Assembly: GCA_021432605.1 (NCBI GenBank)
Contig: MU271161.1
Coordinates: forward strand, 186,001-250,000
Length of the DNA: 64,000 bases
Origin: Coniochaeta sp. PMI_546
Taxonomy: Eukaryota > Ascomycota > Sordariomycetes > Coniochaetales > Coniochaetaceae
Direction: 5' to 3'
In this document: positions 9,961 to 20,571 of the stretch, one piece after another
Layout: each line of letters starts with the position of its first letter
Numbering within the stretch: position 1 is the stretch's first letter
Position numbers and translations under genes: made by a program
The notes under the pieces: generated by a model
Database searches by the model: none
What the model was told of the DNA's origin: nothing
Seen by the model: only the letters and a program-made list of their open reading frames with translations

Positions 9961-12108
9961 CTAGTCCTTCTTCTTCTTGGATGATGTGCGAGGAAGCTTG
10001 GCCGAACTCTTTGGAGTGGTGAACTGCTCGGAACTTGAAGTCCTCTTCGTCTTCCGGGACTGCACAACTACCGCCTCGTGCTCAGGTCGAGCCTTGCGTT
10101 CCCGTGCCTCCTGTTCCAGCGTGGCAGCCATTGCAGTGTAGGCATTCCACTTCGGTGTCTTCTTGGGGGCTTCTAACGAATACTTGAAGCCCTGAACGTC
10201 AATCAATCCTAATGACTCCCCCATGTTGATCTTGCCACTGAAAGCCATGAACGTGTCGTCCCTGAAGCGGATGTGACCGCTTCTCGGCTGATGGAAGATA
10301 TGAGTATTGTCGCCGACGATTTCATGCCCTCGTATCCGGATCTCGTAGTTCATGCTCTTCTTCTGATGCGGTCTGGGAGCTTGGAGATCTCTCTTCTGTC
10401 GGTGATGTAGCTGCGCCTCGGTTGGCGGCTCTTTCCTCTTCCGTGGTGTACAGAGCCCAGCGTCGCCGGCCAGACTCGCCTGGTGTTCCTTCTCAGCATC
10501 GGCAAGAAGCCAATCCATGATCGCCGACGACGTTGCCAAGAACATGCTGCCTGATGAAACTTCAAAGTCGTATCCAGCCCGACGGCCAGGTCCGACGTCC
10601 GAGTGCTTGATCTTGTCAGAAATGGTCAGTGTGAAAGGACCCTCGGGCGAACAATATTCCAGGAGCTCACTGGCCATGATCATGTATTGGCCGGCAAGAT
10701 CCCACTCTTGTGAACCCTCCTTCTTCTTGTCCTTCGCCTTCTCCTCCTCCTGGTACCGAGCCACGAGATCGTCATGAATCTTTTTCAGCCTTGTCTCTTC
10801 TCTTGTTCGGTTCTGCGACCTGCGTTCCCTGACCTTCCTATCGGTGAACTCCGCCATCTCCTGCACCTTCTGGAGATCCCACCCGAGACAGACCCGAATT
10901 GGCCTTTCCTTCGTCATCCATTTGTAAAGTCCGTACCTCTCTGCGCGGTGGATGATTGCATCCGAGTCCTCAGCCAGCCCGTCAAGACGCAGACCTCTCG
11001 TTGTCTTCCTTCGATTCGGCTTGCCATCCGTGAGAAAATACTGGCTGAAAAATCGGTCCGGGTCCAGATTGGCTTGTGCCCCTGGGCTTTCGTGGAGCTC
11101 GGCCCATGGATCATCACTATCCCTGTCGACTTCCTCATCCTGCTCCTCTTCGTTTCGTGTATGTTGGTCGATAACCTTGGCCCTAGGCGTAGCTGACTGC
11201 TGTACTGCATCATAAAGCATCTCCTGCGCTAATTGGTTTGCGAAGTCCCTGTCCGCTCTCTGGCGGAGCTCCAGGTCGATCTCGAGGATGCGCTCAGGAA
11301 CGTGGTCACACTGCATGTGAGAAGTTAGTACGATATCTGGGTCGGGAAGCTCCCTTCAGCGACATACCAGCCCGTTTTCAATAGCCATCAAGAGCATGTT
11401 CGTAAGCGTCTTTTCCGTACTTTGGGTATCATGACGATATTGGTTGTACGTATTGAAAAGATCATAGTGGAAGAGCTGGGCCAACAACCAGTCCTTCGAG
11501 TATACCTCCCTTTTCTGCCGCTTCACAGCTGGGAGAGTGGACATGAGAAGTTCTTTTATCCGGTACTTGGACACCCTTGCTACCCTTTTCCACGTTAGTT
11601 TGTTATCGATGATGGCAAAGTGGACATCTTCGCCTTCCAGTTGAGCACGTGCTTGCTCTGATCCTGCCATATCCGAGACATGCTGTCTTGCTGACGAATG
11701 CCGAGCTCGGATTCCTGACTTGGGGGCCTTTGTAGCAGAATGAGTGGCTGAAGAAGGCCGTGATCGACCAGAAGCTGGCTTGGGAGTCTTCACGGCTGCG
11801 GAGTAAGGTGGAGGTCCTGAAGACTGGACCGAACGTGAACTGAACAGAAGAGTATGCTGCCTTGGTGTGACTGGCGAGTCATCTCGAGTCAGAGAAGTTT
11901 GCCTTGAAGCAGGCGGAGAACTCCCCAGAAGTGATGAGTGCCTGTGGCTTGGTGGTGAGCTTGGAGGCAGGGACGAGTGCCTCACGGAAGCGCGTGAAAG
12001 CGAAGGCATCGAGAAGAGACCCTGGGTGGAGGCAGGACTCGAAGCTGGGATAAAACCATGAGAAAAGGAAAAAACCATGGTCAAGGAGATGGCATACTTA
12101 CGACACAT
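9961..12108 (-). CDS. uncharacterised protein, member 2 of a tandem paralog pair
   Basis: Predicted 677-aa protein, paralogous to the gene at 7108-8901. Exons are 12102-12108, 11368-12044 and 9961-11310. The first coding exon is only 7 nt (ATGTGTC, then GTAAGT, ending CCCAG); without that splice the frame is also open, so the first residues are uncertain. An in-frame TAA lies just upstream of the ATG. The last intron (57 nt, TACTAAC branch) is phase 0 and at the same place as the intron of the paralog: ENGL/CDHVPE here against DKSW/FDRVPK there. Both last exons are 1350 nt. The N-terminus is Ser/Pro-rich and disordered. Shared motifs: PDRFFSQYFLTDGK, FEVSSGSMFLATS and HIFHQPRSGHIRFRDD. Basic clusters (TPRKRKEPP, terminal SSKKKKD) look like nuclear signals. 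No known domain is recognised and no function is proposed. Confidence 0.82.
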
Positions 12109-12457
12109 GATCGATTAGCATCAAGAAAACCAGACTACTATGATACGGGCCAGACCCTAATCTGTATGGGAAAGACACTTGCCCTGAACCGACATCCTGG
12201 TCACTACTTCGGCTCCCGTCCGGGGCGTGCGACAGGACAAACTGCATGGCGTACCTGGTCTTATGCACTTACAAGGAATCAAACGCAGGAGATCCTTGCA
12301 AAGTTTCCGCCTCCATACCTTGTTTATTTGTACAGTACATCTATCATACATGCCATATATACAATATATATACAATTAATTATGCCTGCCATATGTACTG
12401 TCAACGGTAGCTCAACCAACGGCCCGAGGATAGGGAACACCAAACAGCCCAGCCAGT
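12109..12457. other. short intergenic, about 350 nt, AT-rich
   Basis: Separates the second paralog from GUF1; both genes are on the minus strand. It includes an AT-rich stretch around 12350-12385 (TATATATACAATTAATTA) near the GUF1 3' end, suitable for polyadenylation. No gene seen. Confidence 0.5.
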
Positions 12458-14811
12458 CTATTTGGCCAGGAACTTCTGGAACGACGAGTGGTCAATAACG
12501 ACATTGCCAACCGACCGCAGCCGCTTTCGGCCCTCTTTTTGCCTCTCGAGCAGCTTCTTGCGTCGCGAGATGTCACTCGCATGCAGTTTGGCCAAAACAT
12601 CTTTACGAAACGGCTTGAGTGTTTCGCGCGCAACCACTCTCCGGCCCGTCGCCGCTTGAATCACGACCTCTGCACCACGTTAGTTCGAATTCGGCCAAGG
12701 CAAACGCGTAGTTGCAGAAAAGTCCCAGCTTTGACTCAACAAACTTAGGAATGTTGTGCGGTCACTCGTTTGCAAGGGAAGATACCGAGTGGGAGACTTA
12801 CCAAACATCTGCCGATCAACATGCTCCTTGAACTTCGTAACCCACGCCCTCCCAAGCCTCTCGACCTGACTGGTGTGCACAACGCGGGTGATGGCATCAA
12901 CAGCCACCTTATTGACCAGTAAGTTGAGTTTCACAAGCTGGCTCTGCCGCCAGCCAGCATCTTCATAATCGAGCGTAGCATAGCCCTTCGTAGCACCCTT
13001 CAGTTTGCCAAATAGATCGTCCACCAAGCTCGCCGTGGGCAGGAGGTACTTCAATATCACCTGGGTGCCGTGAAAGAACTCGATGCTGATTTGGGAGCCC
13101 CGCGCTGACTCGCACAACTCAATCACGCGGCCGAGGTACTCCTCCGGCAGGGTGATCGTGGCCGTGACGACAGGCTCGTATACCGTGGCACCCTGTCGAA
13201 GGCGGTGGTCTTCGGGTTCCGGAAACTCGGCCGGGTTGGTGATGATGGACTCCTTCCCGTCTTTCCAGACAATCTTGCTCGGCACCGCTGGCTCTGTGAT
13301 GATGATCTCCTCCCCGTGCTCCTGCCGCAAGCGGTCCTGAAACACGGAGCAATGCAGACTACCGAGGAAGCCAAGTCTCCATCCCGCACCAAGAGCCTCA
13401 CTGTGATCCTTCTGCAGCGTCACGCTGCGATCGTTCAGCACAAGCTGGCTGATGCTATCGGCAAGTTTGCCATAGTGATCCTGATCTGTCGGGAACGCAG
13501 CCACGAAAACCATTGGCTTCGGCTCCTCAAATCCCGGGTACGGCTCGACAACCTTCTCATTGCCCACGGTAGTGAAAGTATCCCCAATCTTGGCGTCCTG
13601 GATACGCTTCATGCCAGGATTGAAGAAGACATACCCAACCTGTCCCGCACGCAGCTTCGTCTGCGGCTTCTGGTCGGGATACTGTATGCCCACCTCGCCA
13701 ACGGTGTACTTGTTCCCCGTGGCGAAGCTGACCAGCGCATCGCCCGGCTTGACCGTGCCCTCAAACACCCGCACAAGCAGCACCACGCCGCGGAAATTAT
13801 CGTACCAGCTGTCCACGAGCAGCATCTTCAGGGGCTTGTTCATGTCGCCCACCGGCGGCGGAACCCGTTCTACCACAGCGGGTAGGACCTCTCCTATACC
13901 CCTGCCCGTCTTGGCCGAGACCAGTACGCATCCTGCCCCGTTCTCTCCAACTGGTAGTTCGAATCCGGTGCGTAGTTGGTCAACTACCCGCTCCACATCG
14001 GCAGACGGCAGATCTATCTTGTTCACCACCGGCACCATGCCGAGGTTCTGCGCAAAGGCTAGGTAGAAGTTTGCGACTGTCTGTGCTTGGACGCCCTGTG
14101 AGGCATCGACTAGCAAGATGGCGCCCTCGCAGGAGGCGTAGGACCTTGTAACCTCGGCGCGGAAGTCGACGTGGCCTGGGGTGTCGACCAGGTGGAACAT
14201 GTAGTCTTTGCCGTCCTTCGGGTAGCGGTAGAGCATCGTGCATGTCTGCGCTTTGACTGTTATACCTCGCTCGCGTTCGACGTCGAGTTTGTCCTGTTGA
14301 AGATGGCGGGGTCAGCTTGGCGGGGTGTGGATATAGACAGTAAGGGGCCCCGAGGGTCGATGAGGGGAGGGTGACGACCCGGGACGGGACACCTAAAGGT
14401 ACGTACGAGAATCTGCTTGTTGCTATCGCTGGCATTGATTGTACCGGTGTATTCAAGCAGTCTGTCACTCAGCGTGCTCTTGCCATGGTCGATGTGAGCG
14501 ACGATACAGAAGTTGCGGTAGCGCTCGATGGGGATGGCGTCGATGCGCTTCTCGAGCTCACCCGGCGTCAGTTTCGGCTGGGATTTCAGGGTCGCATATC
14601 GTCTGACATGTTCAGATAATGTCGTATCTCGTCTCCGAGGGGTAGAGAGTGTGGAATTCGACCGTTGTGGAGGTGCGGCCGCCGTCGACAGCGGCCGTGA
14701 TGCATCCGGCAGTCCGCTGATTCTACGGATGCTACCGACGGTGCAGGGGCGTTGAAGCCGCCAATGCAAACATGGTCGCATGAAGCCGTCCAGAGACTTT
14801 GCGCCACGCAT
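12458..14811 (-). CDS. guf1: mitochondrial translation elongation factor 4 (GUF1/LepA GTPase)
   Basis: Predicted 702-aa GTPase that acts on mitochondrial ribosomes; bacterial LepA/EF4 promotes back-translocation or ribosome recovery. Exons are 14407-14811, 12802-14293 and 12458-12669. The splice joins NKQIL to [16 protein letters not shown], and the second joins RQMF to [10 protein letters not shown], both characteristic of LepA. G1 is AHIDHGKST at about 105-113, G3 is DTPGH, G4 is NKID and G5 SAK. The LepA-specific C-terminal domain is present, with [22 protein letters not shown] and a Lys/Arg-rich end ([15 protein letters not shown]). An Arg-rich, acid-poor N-terminus of about 80 residues serves as presequence. 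The start is the first ATG; M11 is possible. Two telobox motifs lie about 150-190 nt upstream. Confidence 0.96.
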
Positions 14812-14962
14812 CCAATTGGTGGTATGAGGGCATGGAGGGGGTAATAACGAGTGTGTTACAAGTCACGATGTCGACCGGGACACGCAACCACGACAGCCGT
14901 GTTTTTGCCGTGTCCGCAGTTTCTCTTATCGCTTATCGAACAGAACGGGTCAGTGCTTCTGC

Positions 14963-14998
14963 TGGGTTAGGGTACTTGCGAAAGCTCAGGGTTAGGGT
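14963..14998. promoter_or_regulatory. paired telobox motifs upstream of guf1
   Basis: GGGTTAGGGT occurs at 14964-14973 and again at 14989-14998, the same orientation, 25 bp apart. On the coding strand of guf1 they read ACCCTAACCC, ending about 150 nt before the ATG. Telobox sites are known in fungi and plants as binding sites of Myb/TRF-type factors such as Tbf1 in promoters of translation genes. That they act on guf1 is inference. Confidence 0.5.
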
Positions 14999-16208
14999 CA
15001 TGCTCTGAATACAACGATATTCAACGGCAAACATGAATTGAATAAGGGAGGTACCGGTACTTTGCTGCTTGTCTATACTTTGCACAGTTTCCGGCGCTTT
15101 CGTTTGACTGTCCCCGGATACTGGAAATTGGGAGACAAGGGCCAGCAGAGCAAGCTGCCTGCTGTGCAAGGTTGGGTACCTGCTAGTTGCGGAAACCAGC
15201 AGGTCAATTTGTTGAGGATCCATAGAGTTTCCCTAAATGAGACAGGGTAGCTCGTCAAATTTACATGGTCGACGCCACCCAAACCGGCGGTGAGAATGGC
15301 GGACAGGCGCTCCTTTTGTCTTATTTTCGATCAAACAGTTCCATGGGGGGGGATATGACCAGTGGACTCTCCCTCGAATACCTGTCTGTTCTGTCTGGAA
15401 AACAATGGCTGCTAATCAACGACGGTGATCTGGACTTGACAAACGGGACAGCTCCAGATGTTATGGAACAACCAGTTATGTGATTTGTCTGGACCGCAGT
15501 AGTCCAGGTTGCTTGTGGAGCTGAACGCCTTCCAGCTGAAGAAAATTGATCCACAAGATTCAGGGGGAACATCAGATACTGGAGGATTAACGCGTTTGCT
15601 ATCTGGCAGACGAGATTGACGCCGCTACCCCGGCTACCCGCAAACCTCTACTGTGGTACACGGGACCGAGTCCGCGGTCCGCTAGCTCAGACGCCGGGGT
15701 ATGTGTGGAACCCGACGTAGACATCCCGCGCTCGACAGTCCATACGGATCCTGGCCAAGGCCACGCCTAGCGGCGAGCCACCTCGAAGGACTGAAAACGA
15801 CGCAAACACAGGCAAAGTCCCGCGGTTTGGGACTCTCCAATGGCGCGGCTCTGAAAGGCTAGCGACTTTCCTTTGAAAGGGACATTAGTCCACATCCAAC
15901 GAGTGGAATGAGCTTGCTAACTGAAGTTGGTATCCGTCCAGACATCCGCACTCAAGCGTCCTGAGACCAGCGACAGTCCCACGAGTGTATGACATAACCA
16001 ATGGTCTGACCCCTTGCTGTTTGCTCGTATCCATTACCGACTATCGGACATATCTTCATCTCGTTTGCATTGGCGTCTTCAACGGATCGCTGATCCTCAA
16101 TAAATGATCCATGGGTATAGCTCGACTGCTCACATGCCCTGCGGCACTATATACAAAACCCCAGGCGCCTCTCCCGAAAATGTTTGGTGAGCCAGGGCCG
16201 AGAGAGCC
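14999..16208. other. intergenic, about 1.2 kb
   Basis: Upstream of guf1 and downstream of the MIT-domain gene. It contains an eight-G run near 15345 and small frames of fewer than 100 codons. No gene or RNA recognised. Confidence 0.45.
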
Positions 16209-19200
16209 TCAGGCGAGCACCCACTCGCTCCCCCTCTTGATAAACTTGTCCAGCAACATGGTCAGGTCACCCAGCGCAAACCGGCAGACGTAGAACCCAA
16301 AGAACTCGGCTGCCTGCCTAGTGCAAAGCTCGAGCCCTACCTGGGTCTTGTCTGCGTGCCGCAGGCCGGGATCAGCCACTTGACGAGCTATTTGGTCTAG
16401 TCCACTGTCAGCATCCATGTCACTGTCACGCTATATGTATTTTTTATCCGCTTCCCCTTCACCCCGGACCTCGCCTCTCCTCGAAGCAATGAAGGAAGAG
16501 AAAACTCACCGACTGTCTGAGCAGCGTCGAACAATCTCGCCAGTGCGCTCATGTAATTTGCGTTGGGCCCACCAAACTGCACACTCGAGATATCCCTCTT
16601 GGCCGGTCGGCTAGTGGGCTGGCTGGTCATGGGCAGGCTTGGCAAGACCGCGTCCTTCGCTGCCACCACATCGGCGGGTGTCATACCGCCTCCGCCTCCG
16701 CTCCCACCACCCTTGCCAGAGGATGTGTTGGAGAGGCCAGCTGAGCTGGTCTTTGTGCGCAGCCGTCGCGACCAGAAGCTGCCGCTCTTCCCGCTGACGC
16801 TCGCCGACCGAGGCACCGTGGAGCTCTGGTCGCCTTCCGTGGCGCTAGCTTCCTTGAAGAGGCTGCTTGCACCGTGGACCCCGACTTCGTTGCCGAGTTT
16901 ACGTGTCAATGACGCCTGGACCTGTTCCAAGACGGATTCTAGCGTTTGCATTTCTTCCAGCACTGCATCGGCGTCGGTGCTGTCCACCTGGGCGAGTTTC
17001 TGCAGTGCCGCCGTGAGGTAGTCACAGCTGGCTATTTTGTCTTCCACATTCTTTAGTTTCACGCCCTTGACGCGCCACACGTCTCGAGGTACGAACAGCT
17101 TATTGCTGAGATATCCTCCGCGAGGGTGACACAGTGTCTGGTACAGACATCGCATGAGCCAGAATGGCCTGAGCATGACGTCTGCCGGACACGGTTCTAG
17201 TGGCACGGGCGCATCACTGACGAGAGGATTGGGAGAGCCTGGGTCACGAGGCGAATGTATGTCAACGTCGAATAGATAGAGTCCACCAGTAGTCGCGTTG
17301 TTGATGCGGTCCTTGAATGCCACTGCAATAGGTGTTGGAAGACTCGGCATGGCGGGGAGTCTCGTATGGGAGCCGCCGAGACCGTAGTGGTTGCTCAACG
17401 GCGTGCCGGGAGACAGATCGGATGCGTCGTCGATATTCGACACTGATATGTTCCGTGACTTCATGCTCCGTAGACTCGAAGACGAAAAGTTCTTTCTCAA
17501 GGCTGGACGAGCCACGGACGGTGACCCAGCCCTTGCTTCTACTTCCTGGGACACGGCGCTTGGCAGCGGAGGCGTGCCCGATCCGGTTGTCGTGTCTCCA
17601 GGTCCTGCGCCCGGGGCCGGCGAAGGTGCCTGTCTGGCTGAGAACGGTCCGGTCATCTTTGTCGCACCGGCGGAAATCGCTTGTCGTTGCTGCACAATGT
17701 AACCCCCTGACTTCGGTTGTGTCTGGATCGGCCCAGCAGTGGCCGGCGCAGGCGGCGGTTGCGCTTTGGACGTCTCGATCTTCAACTGCTTCGCATTCTG
17801 GCCGGAGAGACGGCGACTCCTGACTCCCTGGCTATTCGAATTCGCAGAGCTCTGCGATCCTGCAGAAAGCGGCTGTGGAGGAAGTTGCGGCAGCGCCTGG
17901 GTCGGGGCTGGTGCCGGAAGACTGGGCGGTTTCGCGTACGCAGATGTGACTGTGCTCTCGCTCACGGTTGTCAAGATCGTGGTCGCTGTAGGAGGGTTCG
18001 ATCCCATTGAGGTGTGCCACGTACGGCTTGTCAAGCCGCTCGAATCCGATTGCCTCGGAACTGACGGCCGCTTCTGCTGACCAAATGCGAACTGCTCGAT
18101 GGCATATCCCCTTGTCATTTCCTCCAGCAGTCTCTCTTCCTCATCTTCTGAGTCGTTGCCGTCGTAGAAGTCCTCCGTCGTCGAGCCACCGTCGTCCTGA
18201 TGTTCTTGCTGTTCCCGCATCATCTCTTCCTCTTCCTCCTGCTGTTGAAGCCGTAAGCGTTTTTCACGCTCGTTTGCCAGTACCAGAGCTTCCCTTTCCG
18301 TCTCTCGGACCCTCTCTCTTGCAATCTCTACACGTCTAAGAGCCTTGGCTACGGCCTCTTCAGTGCTCTCCTGGTACGTGTCTGTCTCTTGGTCTATCAA
18401 ATCATCAGGGTCGTAACCATCATTGTATGCGGCCTCAATCGCATCATCTAGTGCCGCATCAAACTCCGCCTCTGTCTCTCCGCTTGGAGCACGAATGTGC
18501 TTCCTTCTGATCCCCAGAGAGGAAGAACGAGAATGGACCGAGGAAGCCGCCGAACCTCCTGACTCCTCAATTGGATCTAGCCAAGATACTGATTCATGGC
18601 TATTACCTCGCTGATGACCTCTAACACCTGCAGCCGGTGCTAACCGGTTTGTGTATATCGATGGCTCCATTCGTGGGGGAGGATCAGGCTCTCTCTCGGG
18701 CGGCTTGGCTGGAGACAGCGGTCTTCGTGGCGACAGTGGTGGCGGCATATATTGGGATTCCATCGGCGGCTGTAGTCCGAGTCCATTGTTGGGGCGCGGT
18801 GACTTTGAGAAGGCAGATTGAAGGGGATATTGGCCAGTTAGGTAGTACGAGGCGTCATCACGGGATGTTTCAATGGAGAGTTGTGGTGTCTTATTATTGT
18901 ATTGTCGTCTTGTCGCCGATATTGGTACCGAGTAACTGGGCATCGCCGGGGATCCCCTGAAATCGCCCTGCTCCCGGGTGTTTCTCAGGACCGTCGCTGT
19001 TTCCACCGTGACCTCCTCATCGTCGCTTGTTGCTGGAATCATGGAATCAGGTCGGTCGATACTGCTGCTGGGTCGTCGGGGCAGAGCCTTTTCATCATGC
19101 GCCCCAACGACGAGAAGCGCATCAAGCTCCTCTATTCGGCTGGTGTAGGTTTTTTGCTGGTTGTTGAGGATAATGATGAGTTGGTGAGATCAGCATGGAG

Positions 19201-20571
19201 TGCGGCAGAGCTACTTACGATGGCCTCGAGTTTCTTCCTGTCCTCCTCGCCCCCAGTCCTTTGAAGAACTAGCTGCAACAAATCGCACGCTTCCGAGTAA
19301 GCTTCCCTAGCTCCTTCTGGATTCTGGGCATTGTCGAGTTGAACGGCCGTATTTGCCTTCTGCAGTGCTTTCGATAACATAGCCTTCTGCGAGGGCTGTT
19401 TGCCAGACCGGTCACGTTCCTTGCCTCTAGACGATGTGGTATCAGTGCTTCCCTTTGCGCCCGTCGACCGACTTCGCGAGTGACCTCTGTTCTCGCCATT
19501 CTGAGTATAAGGCATTGTCTCTCCTGGCGGAGGGCCACCTAAGCGGTCCTGTCCCTCGCTCCCACCAATGTGTGCCGACAAGCTCGTTGTATCTTCAAGA
19601 CTTGCTATGGGACCATCCCAGTAGACGGCCGAGATGTCGTCGCTGGCCCGGGCACTAAATTGCTGTCGCTGAGTCGCGGAGACGGCAGGGGCCGAAGGGA
19701 TGGTCTGCAGCTCCTGCTCGAGCGAAGGCAAGGTGGCGATGTGGGGTAGAGTCTGGAGCGGCGGTACAAGAGAGATTGATTCTTGTCGCAGTCGCGTGAA
19801 GCTTTGGCGCCGCGAAGTCTCGCCTGAGGGTGCAGGCTGACGATGTTTCTGTAGCTTCCTCGGAGATGTATATATAGTGCCGACGACGTCCACGCTTACA
19901 CGGCGGCTCGAGGTCGATGTATTCTTCCGGTGGCCTGGAACAGGGGAAGCCCGGCTCGACGCAGTCGAGGCGGACCAGCGGTTCAGATTGCGGAAGCTGT
20001 CGCTCAGCCCACCAGCGCTGCTGGACCGCGAGGGGCGCCGTGGCGGCGGAGGCTCGAGGTCGTTTAACGAATTGACCGGTTGCGCATTGAAAGGGTCCTG
20101 GAAGATCGGTGGAGTTCGGCCAAAGCCAGAGTCGGCGGCGATCTTCGAGGACGGTAGTAGAGACGAGGTTCGAGGTCGATATGTGGCTGCAGATTGCGAT
20201 GGATGAGCGTCAGAGATCGCAGACACTATATGTTGCCCCTTATGATAGGCTGTCTCCTGCGCAAATCTATTACTGGAAAAGCCGCCGTAGTGATACTGTC
20301 TGGAATCAGCGGCGGCGAGAGAGGGGATTGCAGCAGCTGCAGCTTTCGGCACGACACTCTTCGGCGACGGCGAGGTAAAGGACGTAGCCGCGAAAGTGGC
20401 CGATGCCTGTGGGGGCGTGCTCGATAGTGCGGGAGCAGCAGGTACCGGAGTCGATTTCGAAACTGAGGCAATGGTATGCGGCAAGGGCATATCGCTGGCG
20501 CCGGTATCTTGGTGGTCCTGTGATCTCCTTGCCAGCGATTGTGCCGGCCGGGACGGGTAGACTCCTAGCAC
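16209..20571 (-). CDS. large MIT-domain protein
   Basis: Predicted 1395-aa, mostly disordered protein. Exons are 19219-20571, 16510-19156 and 16209-16396. The first 390 residues are Ser/Pro/Thr-rich. An MIT (microtubule interacting and transport) three-helix domain lies at about 395-465 (SKALQKANTAVQLDNAQNPE ... AREAYSEACDLLQLVLQ), and the first intron cuts its last helix, joining KLEAI to QKTYTSRIEEL. At about 715-770 a charged coiled coil occurs (RRVEIARERVRETEREALVL, then Glu/Gln-rich). A conserved-looking globular block follows at about 1050-1200 (AVAFKDRINNATTGGLYLFD, RPFWLMRCLYQTLCHPRGGY), and the short last exon ends FFGFYVCRF...LLDKFIKRG. MIT domains bind ESCRT-III tails, so a role at endosomes or membranes is likely but inferred. 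An internal ATG at 20490 could also serve as start. Confidence 0.88.

Noticed and set aside
13205-13885. 226-codon plus-strand frame
   Set aside because: Antisense to the strongly supported GUF1 GTPase domain; composition mirrors the sense codons and no motif is present.
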